Below are positions 35,269-43,699 of a stretch of 64,000 nt of DNA, piece after piece; positions within the stretch are counted from its first letter, which is position 1, and each line of letters starts with the position of its first letter. The stretch lies in NCBI RefSeq assembly GCF_004217545.1, contig NZ_SHKY01000001.1, positions 3,968,001 through 4,032,000 on the forward strand. Direction: 5' to 3'. Source of the stretch: Krasilnikovia cinnamomea (GTDB lineage Bacteria > Actinomycetota > Actinomycetes > Mycobacteriales > Micromonosporaceae). Under the pieces are notes generated by a model. That model searched no databases and was not told the origin of the DNA. It worked only from the letters and a program-made list of their open reading frames with translations. A program made the position numbers and the translations under genes.

Positions 35269-35298
35269 CCGGTGCGCCGCCTCGCGGTGGCGCACCGG
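35269..35298. terminator. Hairpin between ahcY and the convergent esterase
   Basis: A 10-bp stem (CCGGTGCGCC / GGCGCACCGG) with an inner paired loop, located 9 bp after the ahcY stop and 8 bp from the esterase stop. It probably works in both directions. Confidence 0.7.
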
Positions 35299-35305
35299 GC
35301 CGTTC

Positions 35306-36211
35306 CTACCGCGGCGCCAGGGCCGTCCGCAGTGTGGTGGCCACCTGGTGCAGCGCGGGCTCCGCGGCGTCGAACATGGCCATCTTGCGGAAGAAGCCGT
35401 GCCCCACGCCGAGATAGCGCACCGCGACCGTCGGGACACCCGCCTCGGTGAGACGGTCCGCGTACCGTTCCGCCTCGTCGCGCAGCACGTCGTTGCCGGC
35501 CGTGAGGATCAGGGTGGGCGGCAGCCCGGCCAGCTCCGCCCGCAGCGGTGACACATCGGGGCCACTTCGGTCGCCCGGCACGTACGCGTCCCAGTAGAAG
35601 CGCATCTCGTCGGCGCCGAGGTCGTCGTCGCCCGCGTCCGCGTAGTTCATGTCCGGGTCGATGACCGGATACACCAGCACCTGACACGCGTACGGGCGGC
35701 CGTGGTCGCGGGCCCGGCGGGCGACGACCGTGGCCAGGTGCCCGCCGGCCGAGTCACCGGCCACCCCGACGCGTTCGGTGCTCACACCCAGCGTCTCGGC
35801 GCCGCCGTCGTACAGCCAGCGGACGGCCCGCTCGGCGTCCTGCAGGGCGGCGGGATGCGGGTGTTCCGGCGCGAGCCGGTAGTCGACCGCCAGTACCGCA
35901 CAGCCGGACAGCGTGGCCAGCCGACGGCAGATTCCGTGGTGGGTCTCGAAACCACCCATCACCCAGCCGCCGCCGTGCAGATACACGAGCACCGGCGCCA
36001 GCGCGCTGCCGGGATGGTAGAGGCGACACGGTACGCCGTCCGCGTCGACGTCACGCTCAATCGCCGCCGGTGCGATGTCACCCACCTCCACGGCGGCGGC
36101 GTCCACCATGCTCCGCCGCGCCGCTGGAAGGCTCTCGCGGGTCAACGCCGCGCCGGGCTGAACTGCGGTGGCCGCGCGGGCCTGGGGGTGCGGAGGCATG
36201 GGCGCTCGCAT
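35306..36211 (-). CDS. Alpha/beta-hydrolase, HSL-type esterase
   Basis: A 301-aa esterase of the hormone-sensitive-lipase group. The oxyanion motif is HGGGW (residues about 79-83), the nucleophile elbow is GDSAGG (about 151-156), the acid is in LTAGNDVLRDE and the catalytic His in GVGHGF. No signal peptide is evident, so it should be cytoplasmic and act on short acyl esters. Start ATG 36211 is listed; an in-frame ATG lies at 36199. A single gene convergent to ahcY. The substrate is unknown. Confidence 0.9.
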   Translation of the reverse strand: MRAPMPPHPQARAATAVQPGAALTRESLPAARRSMVDAAAVEVGDIAPAAIERDVDADGVPCRLYHPGSALAPVLVYLHGGGWVMGGFETHHGICRRLATLSGCAVLAVDYRLAPEHPHPAALQDAERAVRWLYDGGAETLGVSTERVGVAGDSAGGHLATVVARRARDHGRPYACQVLVYPVIDPDMNYADAGDDDLGADEMRFYWDAYVPGDRSGPDVSPLRAELAGLPPTLILTAGNDVLRDEAERYADRLTEAGVPTVAVRYLGVGHGFFRKMAMFDAAEPALHQVATTLRTALAPR

Positions 36212-36334
36212 TTCTCGTCGGCGGCAACTCGCGCCACCCTATCGACCGGATGTGCCTGCGCCGCCGCGCCGTGTGGGGTCATCCACGCGCACTGGTGACC
36301 GCCCGCGCGGACGGCCACCGTCGACCGCGTCCGA

Positions 36335-37654
36335 TCAGTCCCGTCCGCCGCTTCCGGCGGCGGAGCGCAGCCGGCGCACCCATCCGGCCGCCGTGTGCCT
36401 CGGCACGTCGTAGTGGGCGGCCACCGCGGAGGTACTGCCGAGCCGCTTCTGCACGGCCGCCAGATCCTCCGGCGCCCGCCGGTACGCCCGCCCGGCCGCC
36501 TGCGTCGTCGCGCCGCGCCGGGTGGCCTTCGCCGCCGTCTTGCGCGCGGCGCCGGCCTTCGCGGTCGCCTTGCGCGCCGTACCCCGAGGGGTGGTCTTCG
36601 CGGGTGTGGCGGCCGGGGTGGTGGCCGTTGTCTTGGCCGGCGTGGTCTTGGCCGGCGTGGTCTTGGCCGGCGTGGTCTTGGCCCGCGCGGTCTTGGCCCG
36701 CGCGGTCTTGGCGGCGTTCTTCGTTGCCTTCGCGGTCGGCGATGCGGCCTTGGCCGTCGTGGCCTTCGCGGCCGACTTCGTGGCCTTGGCGGTGGGCCGG
36801 GCGGCCTTCGCGGCGCTCTTCGTGGCCGTGGCGTTCTTCGTGGCCGTGGCGGTGGTTCGGGCGGCCTTCGCGGCGCTCTTCGTGGCCTTGGCGGTCGGCG
36901 GTGCGGTCGCCGCGGCGGCCTTTGTGGTCTTGGGCCGTACGGTCTTCGTGGCCTTGGCGGTCGGTCGTGCCGTCTTCGCGGCCGTGGACTTCGCGGCGGC
37001 CTTCGTCGCCTCGGCGCCCGGCCGTGTGCCGTTGGCGGTCGTCGGGTTGGCGGTCACCTGCGCGGCCGCACCGCGCGGGGCCGACCTGCGGGCCGCCTTC
37101 TTCGCCGGGCCGCGACCCGGCGCCGTGCCGCTTGCCGTCCGGGTGGCGCCGCGTCCGTTGCTGGTCGCCGCGCCGGCCTCATCGCCCGGCGCCGCCGGGA
37201 CCTCGTCGGCCGGTGCCATGGAATCCGTGACCGTCACGGGCTCCTCAGCGGACACGGGCGCGGTGACCACTTCCGCCGCCGGCGTCGCGGCGTCGGCCGG
37301 GGCCGGCGCGTCCTGCGCCGTCGTGTCGGCCGCTGTCGCGGTGTCCGCCGCGAGTGGGGCCTCCTCGGCGGCATCCGGTGCGGCGGCATCCGGTGCGGCG
37401 GCGCCGATGGCGGAGGCGGCCGGCTCGGCGGTGCCGCTGGGGAGGGTGTGCTCCGGGTGCGGTGCCACGGCGCTGATCGCCCGCAGCAGCAGGCCGACGT
37501 CGACGTTGGGCATCTGCCGTTCGCCGGTGAGGCCCTCGGCGGCGTGCAGGTGCACATCGGTGATGCGCACGTGGCCGTCCGCGGCGCCGACGACGAGGGT
37601 CGTGGTGACACCGTCGTCGTGATGGGGCGTGATGGTGATGGTGTACTTGTCCAT
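36335..37654 (-). CDS. Histone-like Lys/Ala-rich protein with C-terminal helix-turn-helix
   Basis: A 439-aa three-part protein; ATG 37654 has GAAGGA upstream. Residues 1-65 form a small beta-rich domain (MDKYTITITPHHDDGVTTTL). Residues about 65-165 are acidic Ala/Pro/Glu-rich. About 175-375 is a basic, low-complexity histone H1-like tract of AKATKSAAKAARPTAK and KTTPAKTTP units. The last 50 residues look like a helix-turn-helix: PEDLAAVQKRLGSTSAVAAHY then RHTAAGWVRRLRS. It is probably a nucleoid-associated DNA-binding protein; the acidic-to-basic layout and a sequence-reading domain at the end are unusual. Repeat number may vary between strains. Confidence 0.75.
   Translation of the reverse strand: MDKYTITITPHHDDGVTTTLVVGAADGHVRITDVHLHAAEGLTGERQMPNVDVGLLLRAISAVAPHPEHTLPSGTAEPAASAIGAAAPDAAAPDAAEEAPLAADTATAADTTAQDAPAPADAATPAAEVVTAPVSAEEPVTVTDSMAPADEVPAAPGDEAGAATSNGRGATRTASGTAPGRGPAKKAARRSAPRGAAAQVTANPTTANGTRPGAEATKAAAKSTAAKTARPTAKATKTVRPKTTKAAAATAPPTAKATKSAAKAARTTATATKNATATKSAAKAARPTAKATKSAAKATTAKAASPTAKATKNAAKTARAKTARAKTTPAKTTPAKTTPAKTTATTPAATPAKTTPRGTARKATAKAGAARKTAAKATRRGATTQAAGRAYRRAPEDLAAVQKRLGSTSAVAAHYDVPRHTAAGWVRRLRSAAGSGGRD
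36630..36704 (-). repeat. 15-bp in-frame tandem repeat in the histone-like gene
   Basis: Three copies of GTCTTGGCCGGCGTG are followed by two of GTCTTGGCCCGCGCG on the plus strand. These encode TPAKT and then RAKTA units. They are coding expansions inside the basic tract. Confidence 0.85.
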
Positions 37655-37770
37655 GACAGTCCTTCGGGGAATGGGTATTGAGCCCGCGCACTGAGCGCCT
37701 TCCCCCGAGAGGCGATGACGCCGACCGTACCGACGTTTGGTGAGGGTCGCCAATGTACCCGCTTGTGTAG

Positions 37771-37789
37771 AGGTGAGGTTAGCTCACCT
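37771..37789. promoter_or_regulatory. 19-bp palindrome between the histone-like and GH5 genes
   Basis: AGGTGAGGTTAGCTCACCT has 7-bp arms around GTTAG. It resembles a DtxR/IdeR-type iron box with one base missing at the centre. It lies about 117 bp from the histone-like ATG and 85 bp from the GH5 start, so it could serve either gene. Confidence 0.35.
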
Positions 37790-37873
37790 GTCCGGGAACG
37801 GATCTCTTCGCTATCCGCGCACGGCGTGATAGACATGCATCCCCGTCGATTTGCGTCCGCGAGGATGTTGGCC

Positions 37874-39796
37874 ATGGGTCAGTTGACTGTCCGGTCATTG
37901 GTGATTCCCGCGATTGTCGCCGCGCTCGCGCCCTGGACACCCGCCGCGGTGCCCGGTCCGGGCGGGGGGCCACCGGTGGCGCCGCACGCCGCCGGGGTCA
38001 CGCAGGCGTGGACGCCGCCGCTGAGCACCCGGGGCCGGTACATCGTGGACGCCACCGGGCAGCGTTTCAAGCTGCGTTCGGGCAACTGGCACGGCGCGAG
38101 CGGCACGTGGAACGGCTCGGGCGACGCGACCGACAACGCCAACCATCACGCGGGCGAGAACTCCGGGCGCATCCCGCTGGGATTGGATCGGGCCCCGATC
38201 GCCCGGATCGTCGAGGGTTTCCAGCAGATCGGCGTCAACAGCGTACGGCTCCCGTTCTCCAACGAGATGGTGCACGACCAGCAGCCGGTGACCGACGCGG
38301 CGGTGGCCGCGAATCCGCAATGGCGCGGCCTGACGCCACTGCGGGTGTACGACGCGGTGGTCGCGGCGCTGACCGGCGCGGGCATCGCGGTGATTCTGAA
38401 CAACCACACCAACACGACCCGCTGGTGTTGCGGCGTCGACGGCAACGAACGGTGGAACGCGAGCCAGGCGGCGTCGGCGTGGGAGGACGACTGGCTGTTC
38501 ATGGCCCGCCGCTACCGCGACAACCCGAGAGTCGTCGGTGCCGACCTCTACAACGAGGTACGGCGTTCCGTGTGGGACGACCCGAACTGGGGGCTGGGCG
38601 ACGCCCACGACTGGTTCGCCGCGTCGCAGCGAACGGGTGACCGGATCCTGCGCGAGGCCAATCCCGATCTGCTGATCATCGTCGAGGGCATCAACTGGAC
38701 CGGCATCCCCGTCGACGGTTTCCCGCACGGGCGCCCCACCCTGACGCCGGTGCGTTCGCTGTCGCACACCCTGGTGGTGTCCGGGAAACTGGTCTACTCG
38801 GCCCACTTCTACGACTACACCGGGCCGAACCACACCGGGGCGACCGGCATCGGCGAGACCAGCGACCCGCGCTACCGCGACCTGAGCCGCGACCAACTGT
38901 ACGACGTGCTGTACCAGCAGGCGTCCTACGTGGCGGCGGAGACCGACCGGCACTTCACCGCGCCGGTGTGGATCAGTGAATTCGGCGCGGACGGAAACTC
39001 GTCGGCGCCGCAGATCACCCGGGACTGGTTCACCAACTTCGTCGACCATCTCATCCGTACGGACGCGGACTTCGCGTACTGGCCGCTCGTGGGGTGGCTG
39101 GAGAACCGGGGCAACAACGGCTGGGGGCTGTTGTTCTGGGACCCCTCGGGTCGCCGGGCGGACGTGTTCAGCGGCGGCGACTGGCGGGCCGACGCCTGGG
39201 CCCGGCTGGTCGGCTCCGCGGGCCGGACCGGTCCGGTCGACGCGGTGCCGCGCTGGTCGATGCTGAGCCCCGACCACGGTGACTTCATCCAGTCGCTGCG
39301 GATGCGCGCGCGCCCCGACTGGGATTCCGGCGCCCGCAAGGCGGCCTGCCCGGACGGGCAGCGGCTCATCGGCCTGGCGCACACCGGCAACCGCGGGTTG
39401 TGCACCGATGTGACGGCCGCCGATCTGTGGGCGCCGTCGGGGGCGTACACCGTCGTGACCGACGAACGGTACGTCCAGCCGGGCAACGACTGGGCGTCGG
39501 GTTACACGAAGCTGCAGTGCCCGGCCGGGTCCTTCCTCATCGGCTACGCCGTCCGGGGGGCCGCGGTGTCGAGCGCGTTGTGCGCGGCGTCGGGCGCCGC
39601 GCTGGGCACGGCCGGGCGCACGGTGTGGTTCGACCGCGGCGACAACCGCCCGGCCGGTGGCGCGGGCGGCGACTTCGCGTACGGCCGGTACAAGGGCCAG
39701 TGCGGCGGGCAGGAGTACGCGGCGGGCATCGCGTACACGGGCCGGTTCGGTTCGTCCCGCACGCCGGACGCCCTGTACTGCCGCAGCCTGCGCTGA
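37874..39796 (+). CDS. Secreted GH5-like glycoside hydrolase with C-terminal Cys-repeat domain
   Basis: About 640 aa. The start is uncertain: ATG 37874 with GAGG upstream gives the clean signal peptide MGQLTVRSLVIPAIVAALAP, while ATGs at 37835 and 37865 are alternatives. The catalytic domain has the acid/base in GADLYNEVRRS and the nucleophile in PVWISEFGAD, as in GH5 cellulase-type enzymes. The last 180 residues hold three similar segments of CPDGQRLIGLAHTG / LCTD or CPAGSFLIGYAVRG / LCAA type with paired cysteines, a likely binding or adhesion module. It probably degrades an external beta-glucan. The substrate is not certain. Confidence 0.88.
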   Translation: MGQLTVRSLVIPAIVAALAPWTPAAVPGPGGGPPVAPHAAGVTQAWTPPLSTRGRYIVDATGQRFKLRSGNWHGASGTWNGSGDATDNANHHAGENSGRIPLGLDRAPIARIVEGFQQIGVNSVRLPFSNEMVHDQQPVTDAAVAANPQWRGLTPLRVYDAVVAALTGAGIAVILNNHTNTTRWCCGVDGNERWNASQAASAWEDDWLFMARRYRDNPRVVGADLYNEVRRSVWDDPNWGLGDAHDWFAASQRTGDRILREANPDLLIIVEGINWTGIPVDGFPHGRPTLTPVRSLSHTLVVSGKLVYSAHFYDYTGPNHTGATGIGETSDPRYRDLSRDQLYDVLYQQASYVAAETDRHFTAPVWISEFGADGNSSAPQITRDWFTNFVDHLIRTDADFAYWPLVGWLENRGNNGWGLLFWDPSGRRADVFSGGDWRADAWARLVGSAGRTGPVDAVPRWSMLSPDHGDFIQSLRMRARPDWDSGARKAACPDGQRLIGLAHTGNRGLCTDVTAADLWAPSGAYTVVTDERYVQPGNDWASGYTKLQCPAGSFLIGYAVRGAAVSSALCAASGAALGTAGRTVWFDRGDNRPAGGAGGDFAYGRYKGQCGGQEYAAGIAYTGRFGSSRTPDALYCRSLR

Positions 39797-39841
39797 CCTT
39801 CGTTCGGGAGAAGTCATCGACGGGTATTGACGCCGATTCCG

Positions 39842-39857
39842 GAATGATGTGTCATTC
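39842..39857. promoter_or_regulatory. Probable TetR operator
   Basis: GAATGA-TGTG-TCATTC is a perfect inverted repeat 4 bp before the TetR start codon, well placed for autorepression. Confidence 0.55.
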
Positions 39858-39861
39858 ATTA

Positions 39862-40473
39862 ATGGCACGCACCGCTGAACCCGGCCGCCGCGACGCGATC
39901 CTCGACGCCGCGCACACCGTCTTCGCCCGCAAGGGCTACACCGCCGCGAGCATCGCCGACCTCGCCGGTGAGCTGGGCATCGGGCACGGCACGGTGTACC
40001 GCTACTTCGGCAACAAGCGCGACGTCGCCTCGGCCGTGCTCGACCGGGCGCTGGCCCGCATCGCCGAGGTGGTCGCCGCCGAGCTGCCCGACGCCACCGG
40101 CACCCTCGCGGAGTACCGCGCCCAGGTGTGGCGCATCGGCCACCGCCTGTACGAGCTGTTCGCCGCCGACCCCGCCCTGGGCCGGCTGGTCTTCTTCGAC
40201 CTCGCCACGGTCGACGACGACCTGCGCGGGCGGCACCGCGAGGCGCTCGACCGGTTCGCCGACTTCACCGCCGCGTACCTGAGAAACGGGGTCGACCGCG
40301 GCTTCCTGCGCCCCGACCTCGACGTCGAGGTCACCGCCCGCGTGGTCAACGGCATGGTCTTCGAGGGCGCCGCCCAGGTGGCCCGCGACCCCGCCGCGCT
40401 CGAGTTGCGCGACGCCTGGATCCGCGCCGTCGTGACCCTGATGTTCGACGGCCTCGCCGCCCCCACCCCCTGA
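39862..40473 (+). CDS. TetR-family regulator
   Basis: A 203-aa repressor. The DNA-binding domain (RRDAILDAAHTVFARKGYTAASI, then LGIGHGTVYRYFGNKRDV) occupies residues about 8-55. The C-terminal part resembles TetR_C domains that bind hydrophobic ligands. A palindrome covers the region just before its ATG. A membrane-protein gene follows after 12 bp with AAAGGA upstream, so the two are probably one operon in which the repressor controls itself and the membrane protein. Confidence 0.9.
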   Translation: MARTAEPGRRDAILDAAHTVFARKGYTAASIADLAGELGIGHGTVYRYFGNKRDVASAVLDRALARIAEVVAAELPDATGTLAEYRAQVWRIGHRLYELFAADPALGRLVFFDLATVDDDLRGRHREALDRFADFTAAYLRNGVDRGFLRPDLDVEVTARVVNGMVFEGAAQVARDPAALELRDAWIRAVVTLMFDGLAAPTP

Positions 40474-40485
40474 AAGGACCACACC

Positions 40486-41316
40486 ATGGTTCAGGTCGAC
40501 GTCTTCTGGTCGTATGCGATCGGTGCCGGCCTCGGCGCCGCCGCCGCGCGCGAGTCACTGCGCGAACCCGCCCGCGAACTGCTGGCCGACCGGCGCTTCA
40601 CGGCGACCGTGCTGTTCCTCGGCTGCGTGTTCGCGCCCAGCGGGATCTGGCTGCTGTGGAGCTTCCCCGGCTGGGAGACGATGCACGCGGCGGACACCCA
40701 CACCGACATGCCCGGCTGGCTGGTCGCGGTGTTCGCGATCACCAACATCACCCAGGGGGTGCTCGGCTACGTCGTCGCGCGGACGTTGTGGCAGCGCGGT
40801 CACCACTACCTGTCCTGGGTGCAGATGCCGCTCGGCTATCTGGCGATGTTCTTCATCCTCGCGTACGGCTGGGACGGCACCGGGTACCGCAGGTTCTTCG
40901 CCGCCACCACGGAGGACTGGCGCTCCGGCCAGTTCGACCCGATCGGGTTCCTCGGCAGCGACGTGGCCCTGACCCTGTACGCCATGGGCGTGGTGCTGGT
41001 GCCCCTGCTGCTGTGGATGCAGGCGAGCTGGTGGGCCGGCGGCCTGCGTACCGAGGGGGTCCCGGCGCCGGGCCGGATCCGGCTCACCGGCCTCGTGCTG
41101 CTGGCGGTCTTCGGCCTGGGCCTGGGCACCGCGATCGGCGCCGCCGTACTGCTCACCCTGCTCGGCCCGATCGTCGGCCTGATCGCGGTGGCGGTTCTCG
41201 TGGTGGCCGTGCTGCATCCCCGGAGCGTGGCCGGCCTGCTAGCGCGTCCGTTCCTGCCCGCACCCGACACCGCCGTGATTCCGGCGCCCCGGCACGGCCT
41301 CACCGTCGACGCGTGA
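40486..41316 (+). CDS. Multi-span membrane protein of unknown function
   Basis: A 276-aa protein with about six hydrophobic segments, among them VLFLGCVFAPSGIWLLWSF, LSWVQMPLGYLAMFFILAY and LTLYAMGVVLVPLLLWMQ, and a hydrophobic C-terminal hairpin. I do not recognise the family. Cotranscription with a TetR repressor suggests it protects against, or transports, a hydrophobic compound. No signature of a known transporter was seen. A 19-bp-stem terminator follows immediately. Confidence 0.75.
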   Translation: MVQVDVFWSYAIGAGLGAAAARESLREPARELLADRRFTATVLFLGCVFAPSGIWLLWSFPGWETMHAADTHTDMPGWLVAVFAITNITQGVLGYVVARTLWQRGHHYLSWVQMPLGYLAMFFILAYGWDGTGYRRFFAATTEDWRSGQFDPIGFLGSDVALTLYAMGVVLVPLLLWMQASWWAGGLRTEGVPAPGRIRLTGLVLLAVFGLGLGTAIGAAVLLTLLGPIVGLIAVAVLVVAVLHPRSVAGLLARPFLPAPDTAVIPAPRHGLTVDA

Positions 41317-41318
41317 CG

Positions 41319-41360
41319 CCGATCGGCAGCGCCTCCCGGCGGGGAGGCGCTGCCGATCGG
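41319..41360. terminator. Bidirectional terminator hairpin
   Basis: A perfect 19-bp stem (CCGATCGGCAGCGCCTCCC and its complement) with a GGCG loop lies between two convergent genes, 2 bp and 10 bp from their stops. Confidence 0.85.
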
Positions 41361-41370
41361 TGACGACGGA

Positions 41371-42984
41371 TCAGAGTACGGGCGACCGGTGCCGGAAGCC
41401 GCCCGCCAGGCGGATCGCCGGGCGCAGCCCCTTGCCGGTGCCCCGGAACAGGACGAGGGCACCGTTGGACTTCTGCACCGCGGCCAGGTCGGTGAACCCG
41501 TCGCGGTCGAAGTCACCCACGCCGACCAGGTCCCGGTAGGCCCGGACACCCTTGCCCAGACTGGCCTGCCGGGCGAGCCCGCCACCCTTGACACCCCGGT
41601 ACAGGAACAGCTCGCCGGTCGAGATGACCCTGGTGACCATGTCGGGGTAGCCGTCCCGGTTGAAGTCGCCGACCCCGGCCAACTCCGACATGGTGTGCCA
41701 GCCACCCGCGCCGATGACCTTGCGGGTGCCGAACTTCGTGCCCTTCTTGCCGGGGTACAGGTACAGCTTGTGGTTGCTGGTCTGCGCGGCGACCAGGTCG
41801 GGGTAGCCGTCCCGGTTCAGGTCACCGATCGCGGTGATCTCGCGCATCTTCGCGAAGCTCTTCGAGAGCAGCTTCGCCTTGCCCAGCCGGCCGGCCTTGG
41901 TGATGGGGAAGAAGTACAGGTAGCCGTTGGAGCTCTTGCGGGCCACCAGGTCCTCGGTACCGTCGCGGTTGAGGTCGCCGACCCGCACGATCGCGTTGAA
42001 CTTCGCCCACCCGCCGCTGACCTTGCGGCGGGCGTTGACGTCGACGTACGTGCCGTTGCCGGGGTAGGCGAAGAGGTTGCCCGAGCTGGTGGTCCGCGCC
42101 AGCACGTCCGACCAGCCGTTGCGGTTGAAGTCCGCGAACTTGGCGGACGGCAGCGGCGCGAAGTCGACGAGGTTGTTGTCGATGTTGATCGTGACCCCGC
42201 CCCAGGTCTCCTTGTGCCCGCCGCGGTACTGCTTCATCCGCCGGTGCGGGGCCCAGTACGTCGCCGGGATCGCCGGGTCGTCGGTCGTCGAGATCTGGTC
42301 CCAGCGGGCGAAGTCGAGGTAGTCCGGGCGGACGTAGCCGGGGGCGGCGTAGTTGGCCACCTGGTCCGCGCCACCCGAGCCCATGCTGCTGTAGAAGCCG
42401 GACAGGTAGCCGAGGTCGTGCAGCGTGGCGGTCCAGGCACTCATGAACGCGAGGACCCCGCGGCGGCAGTCGGCGTCGTTGGTCGCGTACGCCTCCATGT
42501 CGTAGATCACCACGCTCTGCGGCGCCAGGCCCAGCGCCCTGGCCTGCCCGACGGCGTCCCGCGCGGCCGCCGCGCCCTGCGCCGCGGCCTTCGTGTTGTC
42601 GATCAGGTTCCGCTTGCTCGTCACCTTGGTGCACGACGCCTGCGGGCCGACGTACAGCGGAAGCAGATGCCACCCGGCCGTGACCTGGGTCTTGACCCAG
42701 CCGGCGGTCAGATTCGCCTGGGTGCAACCCCGGTTGACCCCGCCGATGTAGATCCCCACCGCCCGGTACGGCGACGCCGACCGCCACTTCGCCATCGCCG
42801 CGGTCGACGGCGCGGTGCACGCGTCGAAGGCTTCCCCCGCGAAGGTGCCCGGCTGAACGGTGCTCCAGCTCGTCGTCGTGGTCGCGGCGTCGGCCCGTAC
42901 GAGGAAGGTCGACAGCAGCACCACCGCCACCCCGAACACCGCGCGGACCAGCAGCTTGCGACGAGTCGGCGCCAGGATGCGCAT
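41371..42984 (-). CDS. Secreted DUF1906/GH25-like protein with FG-GAP repeats
   Basis: A 537-aa secreted protein. Start ATG 42984 has GAAGGG upstream, and a signal peptide ends near RADAAT (about residue 33). Residues about 45-275 are a DUF1906-like TIM barrel (FDACTAPSTAAMAKW, YRAVGIYIGGVNRGC, SVVIYDMEAY), related to glycoside hydrolase families that cleave peptidoglycan. The C-terminal 250 residues carry five FG-GAP/VCBS-type units (FNRNGWSDVLAR, LNRDGTEDLVAR, LNRDGYPDLVAA and so on) with Asp-rich calcium loops, forming a propeller. It is likely extracellular; catalytic activity is not certain because DUF1906 members are largely uncharacterised. Confidence 0.85.
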   Translation of the reverse strand: MRILAPTRRKLLVRAVFGVAVVLLSTFLVRADAATTTTSWSTVQPGTFAGEAFDACTAPSTAAMAKWRSASPYRAVGIYIGGVNRGCTQANLTAGWVKTQVTAGWHLLPLYVGPQASCTKVTSKRNLIDNTKAAAQGAAAARDAVGQARALGLAPQSVVIYDMEAYATNDADCRRGVLAFMSAWTATLHDLGYLSGFYSSMGSGGADQVANYAAPGYVRPDYLDFARWDQISTTDDPAIPATYWAPHRRMKQYRGGHKETWGGVTINIDNNLVDFAPLPSAKFADFNRNGWSDVLARTTSSGNLFAYPGNGTYVDVNARRKVSGGWAKFNAIVRVGDLNRDGTEDLVARKSSNGYLYFFPITKAGRLGKAKLLSKSFAKMREITAIGDLNRDGYPDLVAAQTSNHKLYLYPGKKGTKFGTRKVIGAGGWHTMSELAGVGDFNRDGYPDMVTRVISTGELFLYRGVKGGGLARQASLGKGVRAYRDLVGVGDFDRDGFTDLAAVQKSNGALVLFRGTGKGLRPAIRLAGGFRHRSPVL

Positions 42985-43151
42985 GTGAGCCCTTCTCGAG
43001 CCGGACAGGACCCCCGAGCCAAGCAAGAGATCACCGTGATGTCGAGGGCCGAACGGATGATCTCCATGGGGTGAATGGACGAATCCCGCTCGCGTTGGCG
43101 GCGGCTGTGCTCGGCCGGGCGCCCGATCGTGTGCTGGTACCCTCACCCGAG

Positions 43152-43227
43152 GGCCCAGTAGCTCAGGGGATAGAGCACCGCTCTCCTAAAGCGGGTGTCG
43201 CGCGTTCGAATCGCGCCTGGGCCACCA
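43152..43227 (+). tRNA. tRNA-Arg (CCT)
   Basis: A 76-nt cloverleaf with encoded CCA. The acceptor stem GGCCCAG pairs with CTGGGCC, the anticodon stem CCGCT pairs with AGCGG, the anticodon loop CTCCTAA places CCT at 43185-43187, and the T-arm is GCGCG-TTCGAAT-CGCGC. It reads AGG codons. Confidence 0.97.
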
Positions 43228-43302
43228 ATCCCGGGAAGCGGCAATGCGTTCCGCGGTTCCCACCTCACACCGCCGCTATGGGAAGCCGCCCTCGCGTGAC
43301 CC

Positions 43303-43644
43303 CTATGTCGCGGAGTCCTTGCGGACGGTCTCCTCGCTGATCCAGGACAGGTAGCCGGGGTTCCCGGCGAGGATCGGAAGCAGCACCACCTCGGGCACGT
43401 CGTAGCTGTGGTGCTCACGAATGTCCCGCTCCAGCGCCGGGTAGCGCTCCGCCGTGGTCTTGAAGTCCACGCGCCATTCCTCGGCGTTCTCCACAGCGCC
43501 CTCCCACCAGTACGTGCTGTAGATGGGCCCGGAAACCTGCGCGCAAGCGGCCAGCCGGGCATCCACTGCGCTGCGGGCCAGGGACTCGGCCGCCGCCCGG
43601 GAGTCGATGGTCGTCACAGCCTGAGCGAACTGACAGTCGATCAC
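43303..43644 (-). CDS. cutA: Divalent cation tolerance protein CutA
   Basis: A 113-aa CutA1-type protein, the usual family length. GTG 43644 is chosen because GGAGG lies 7 nt upstream; longer frames add non-conserved residues. Family features are IDSRAAAESLARSAVDARLAACAQV, STYWWEGAVENAEEW and HHSYDVPEVV. CutA forms a trimer with a ferredoxin-like fold; the original link to copper tolerance is weak and its role is unclear. It is a single gene just after tRNA-Arg on the opposite strand. Confidence 0.92.
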   Translation of the reverse strand: MIDCQFAQAVTTIDSRAAAESLARSAVDARLAACAQVSGPIYSTYWWEGAVENAEEWRVDFKTTAERYPALERDIREHHSYDVPEVVLLPILAGNPGYLSWISEETVRKDSAT

Positions 43645-43699
43645 GTCTAGCCTCCGTGTGGCGGGCACCTGCGTGCGCGCCCCAGTAACGTACTGGTTC

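Noticed and set aside
36630..36704. Possible CRISPR-like or regulatory repeat array
   Set aside because: The 15-bp units are contiguous, have no spacers, and are in frame in a Lys/Ala-rich coding tract.
43228..43302. Terminator hairpin after tRNA-Arg
   Set aside because: Only a poorly paired GGGAA/TTCCC structure with several mismatches was seen, too weak to list.
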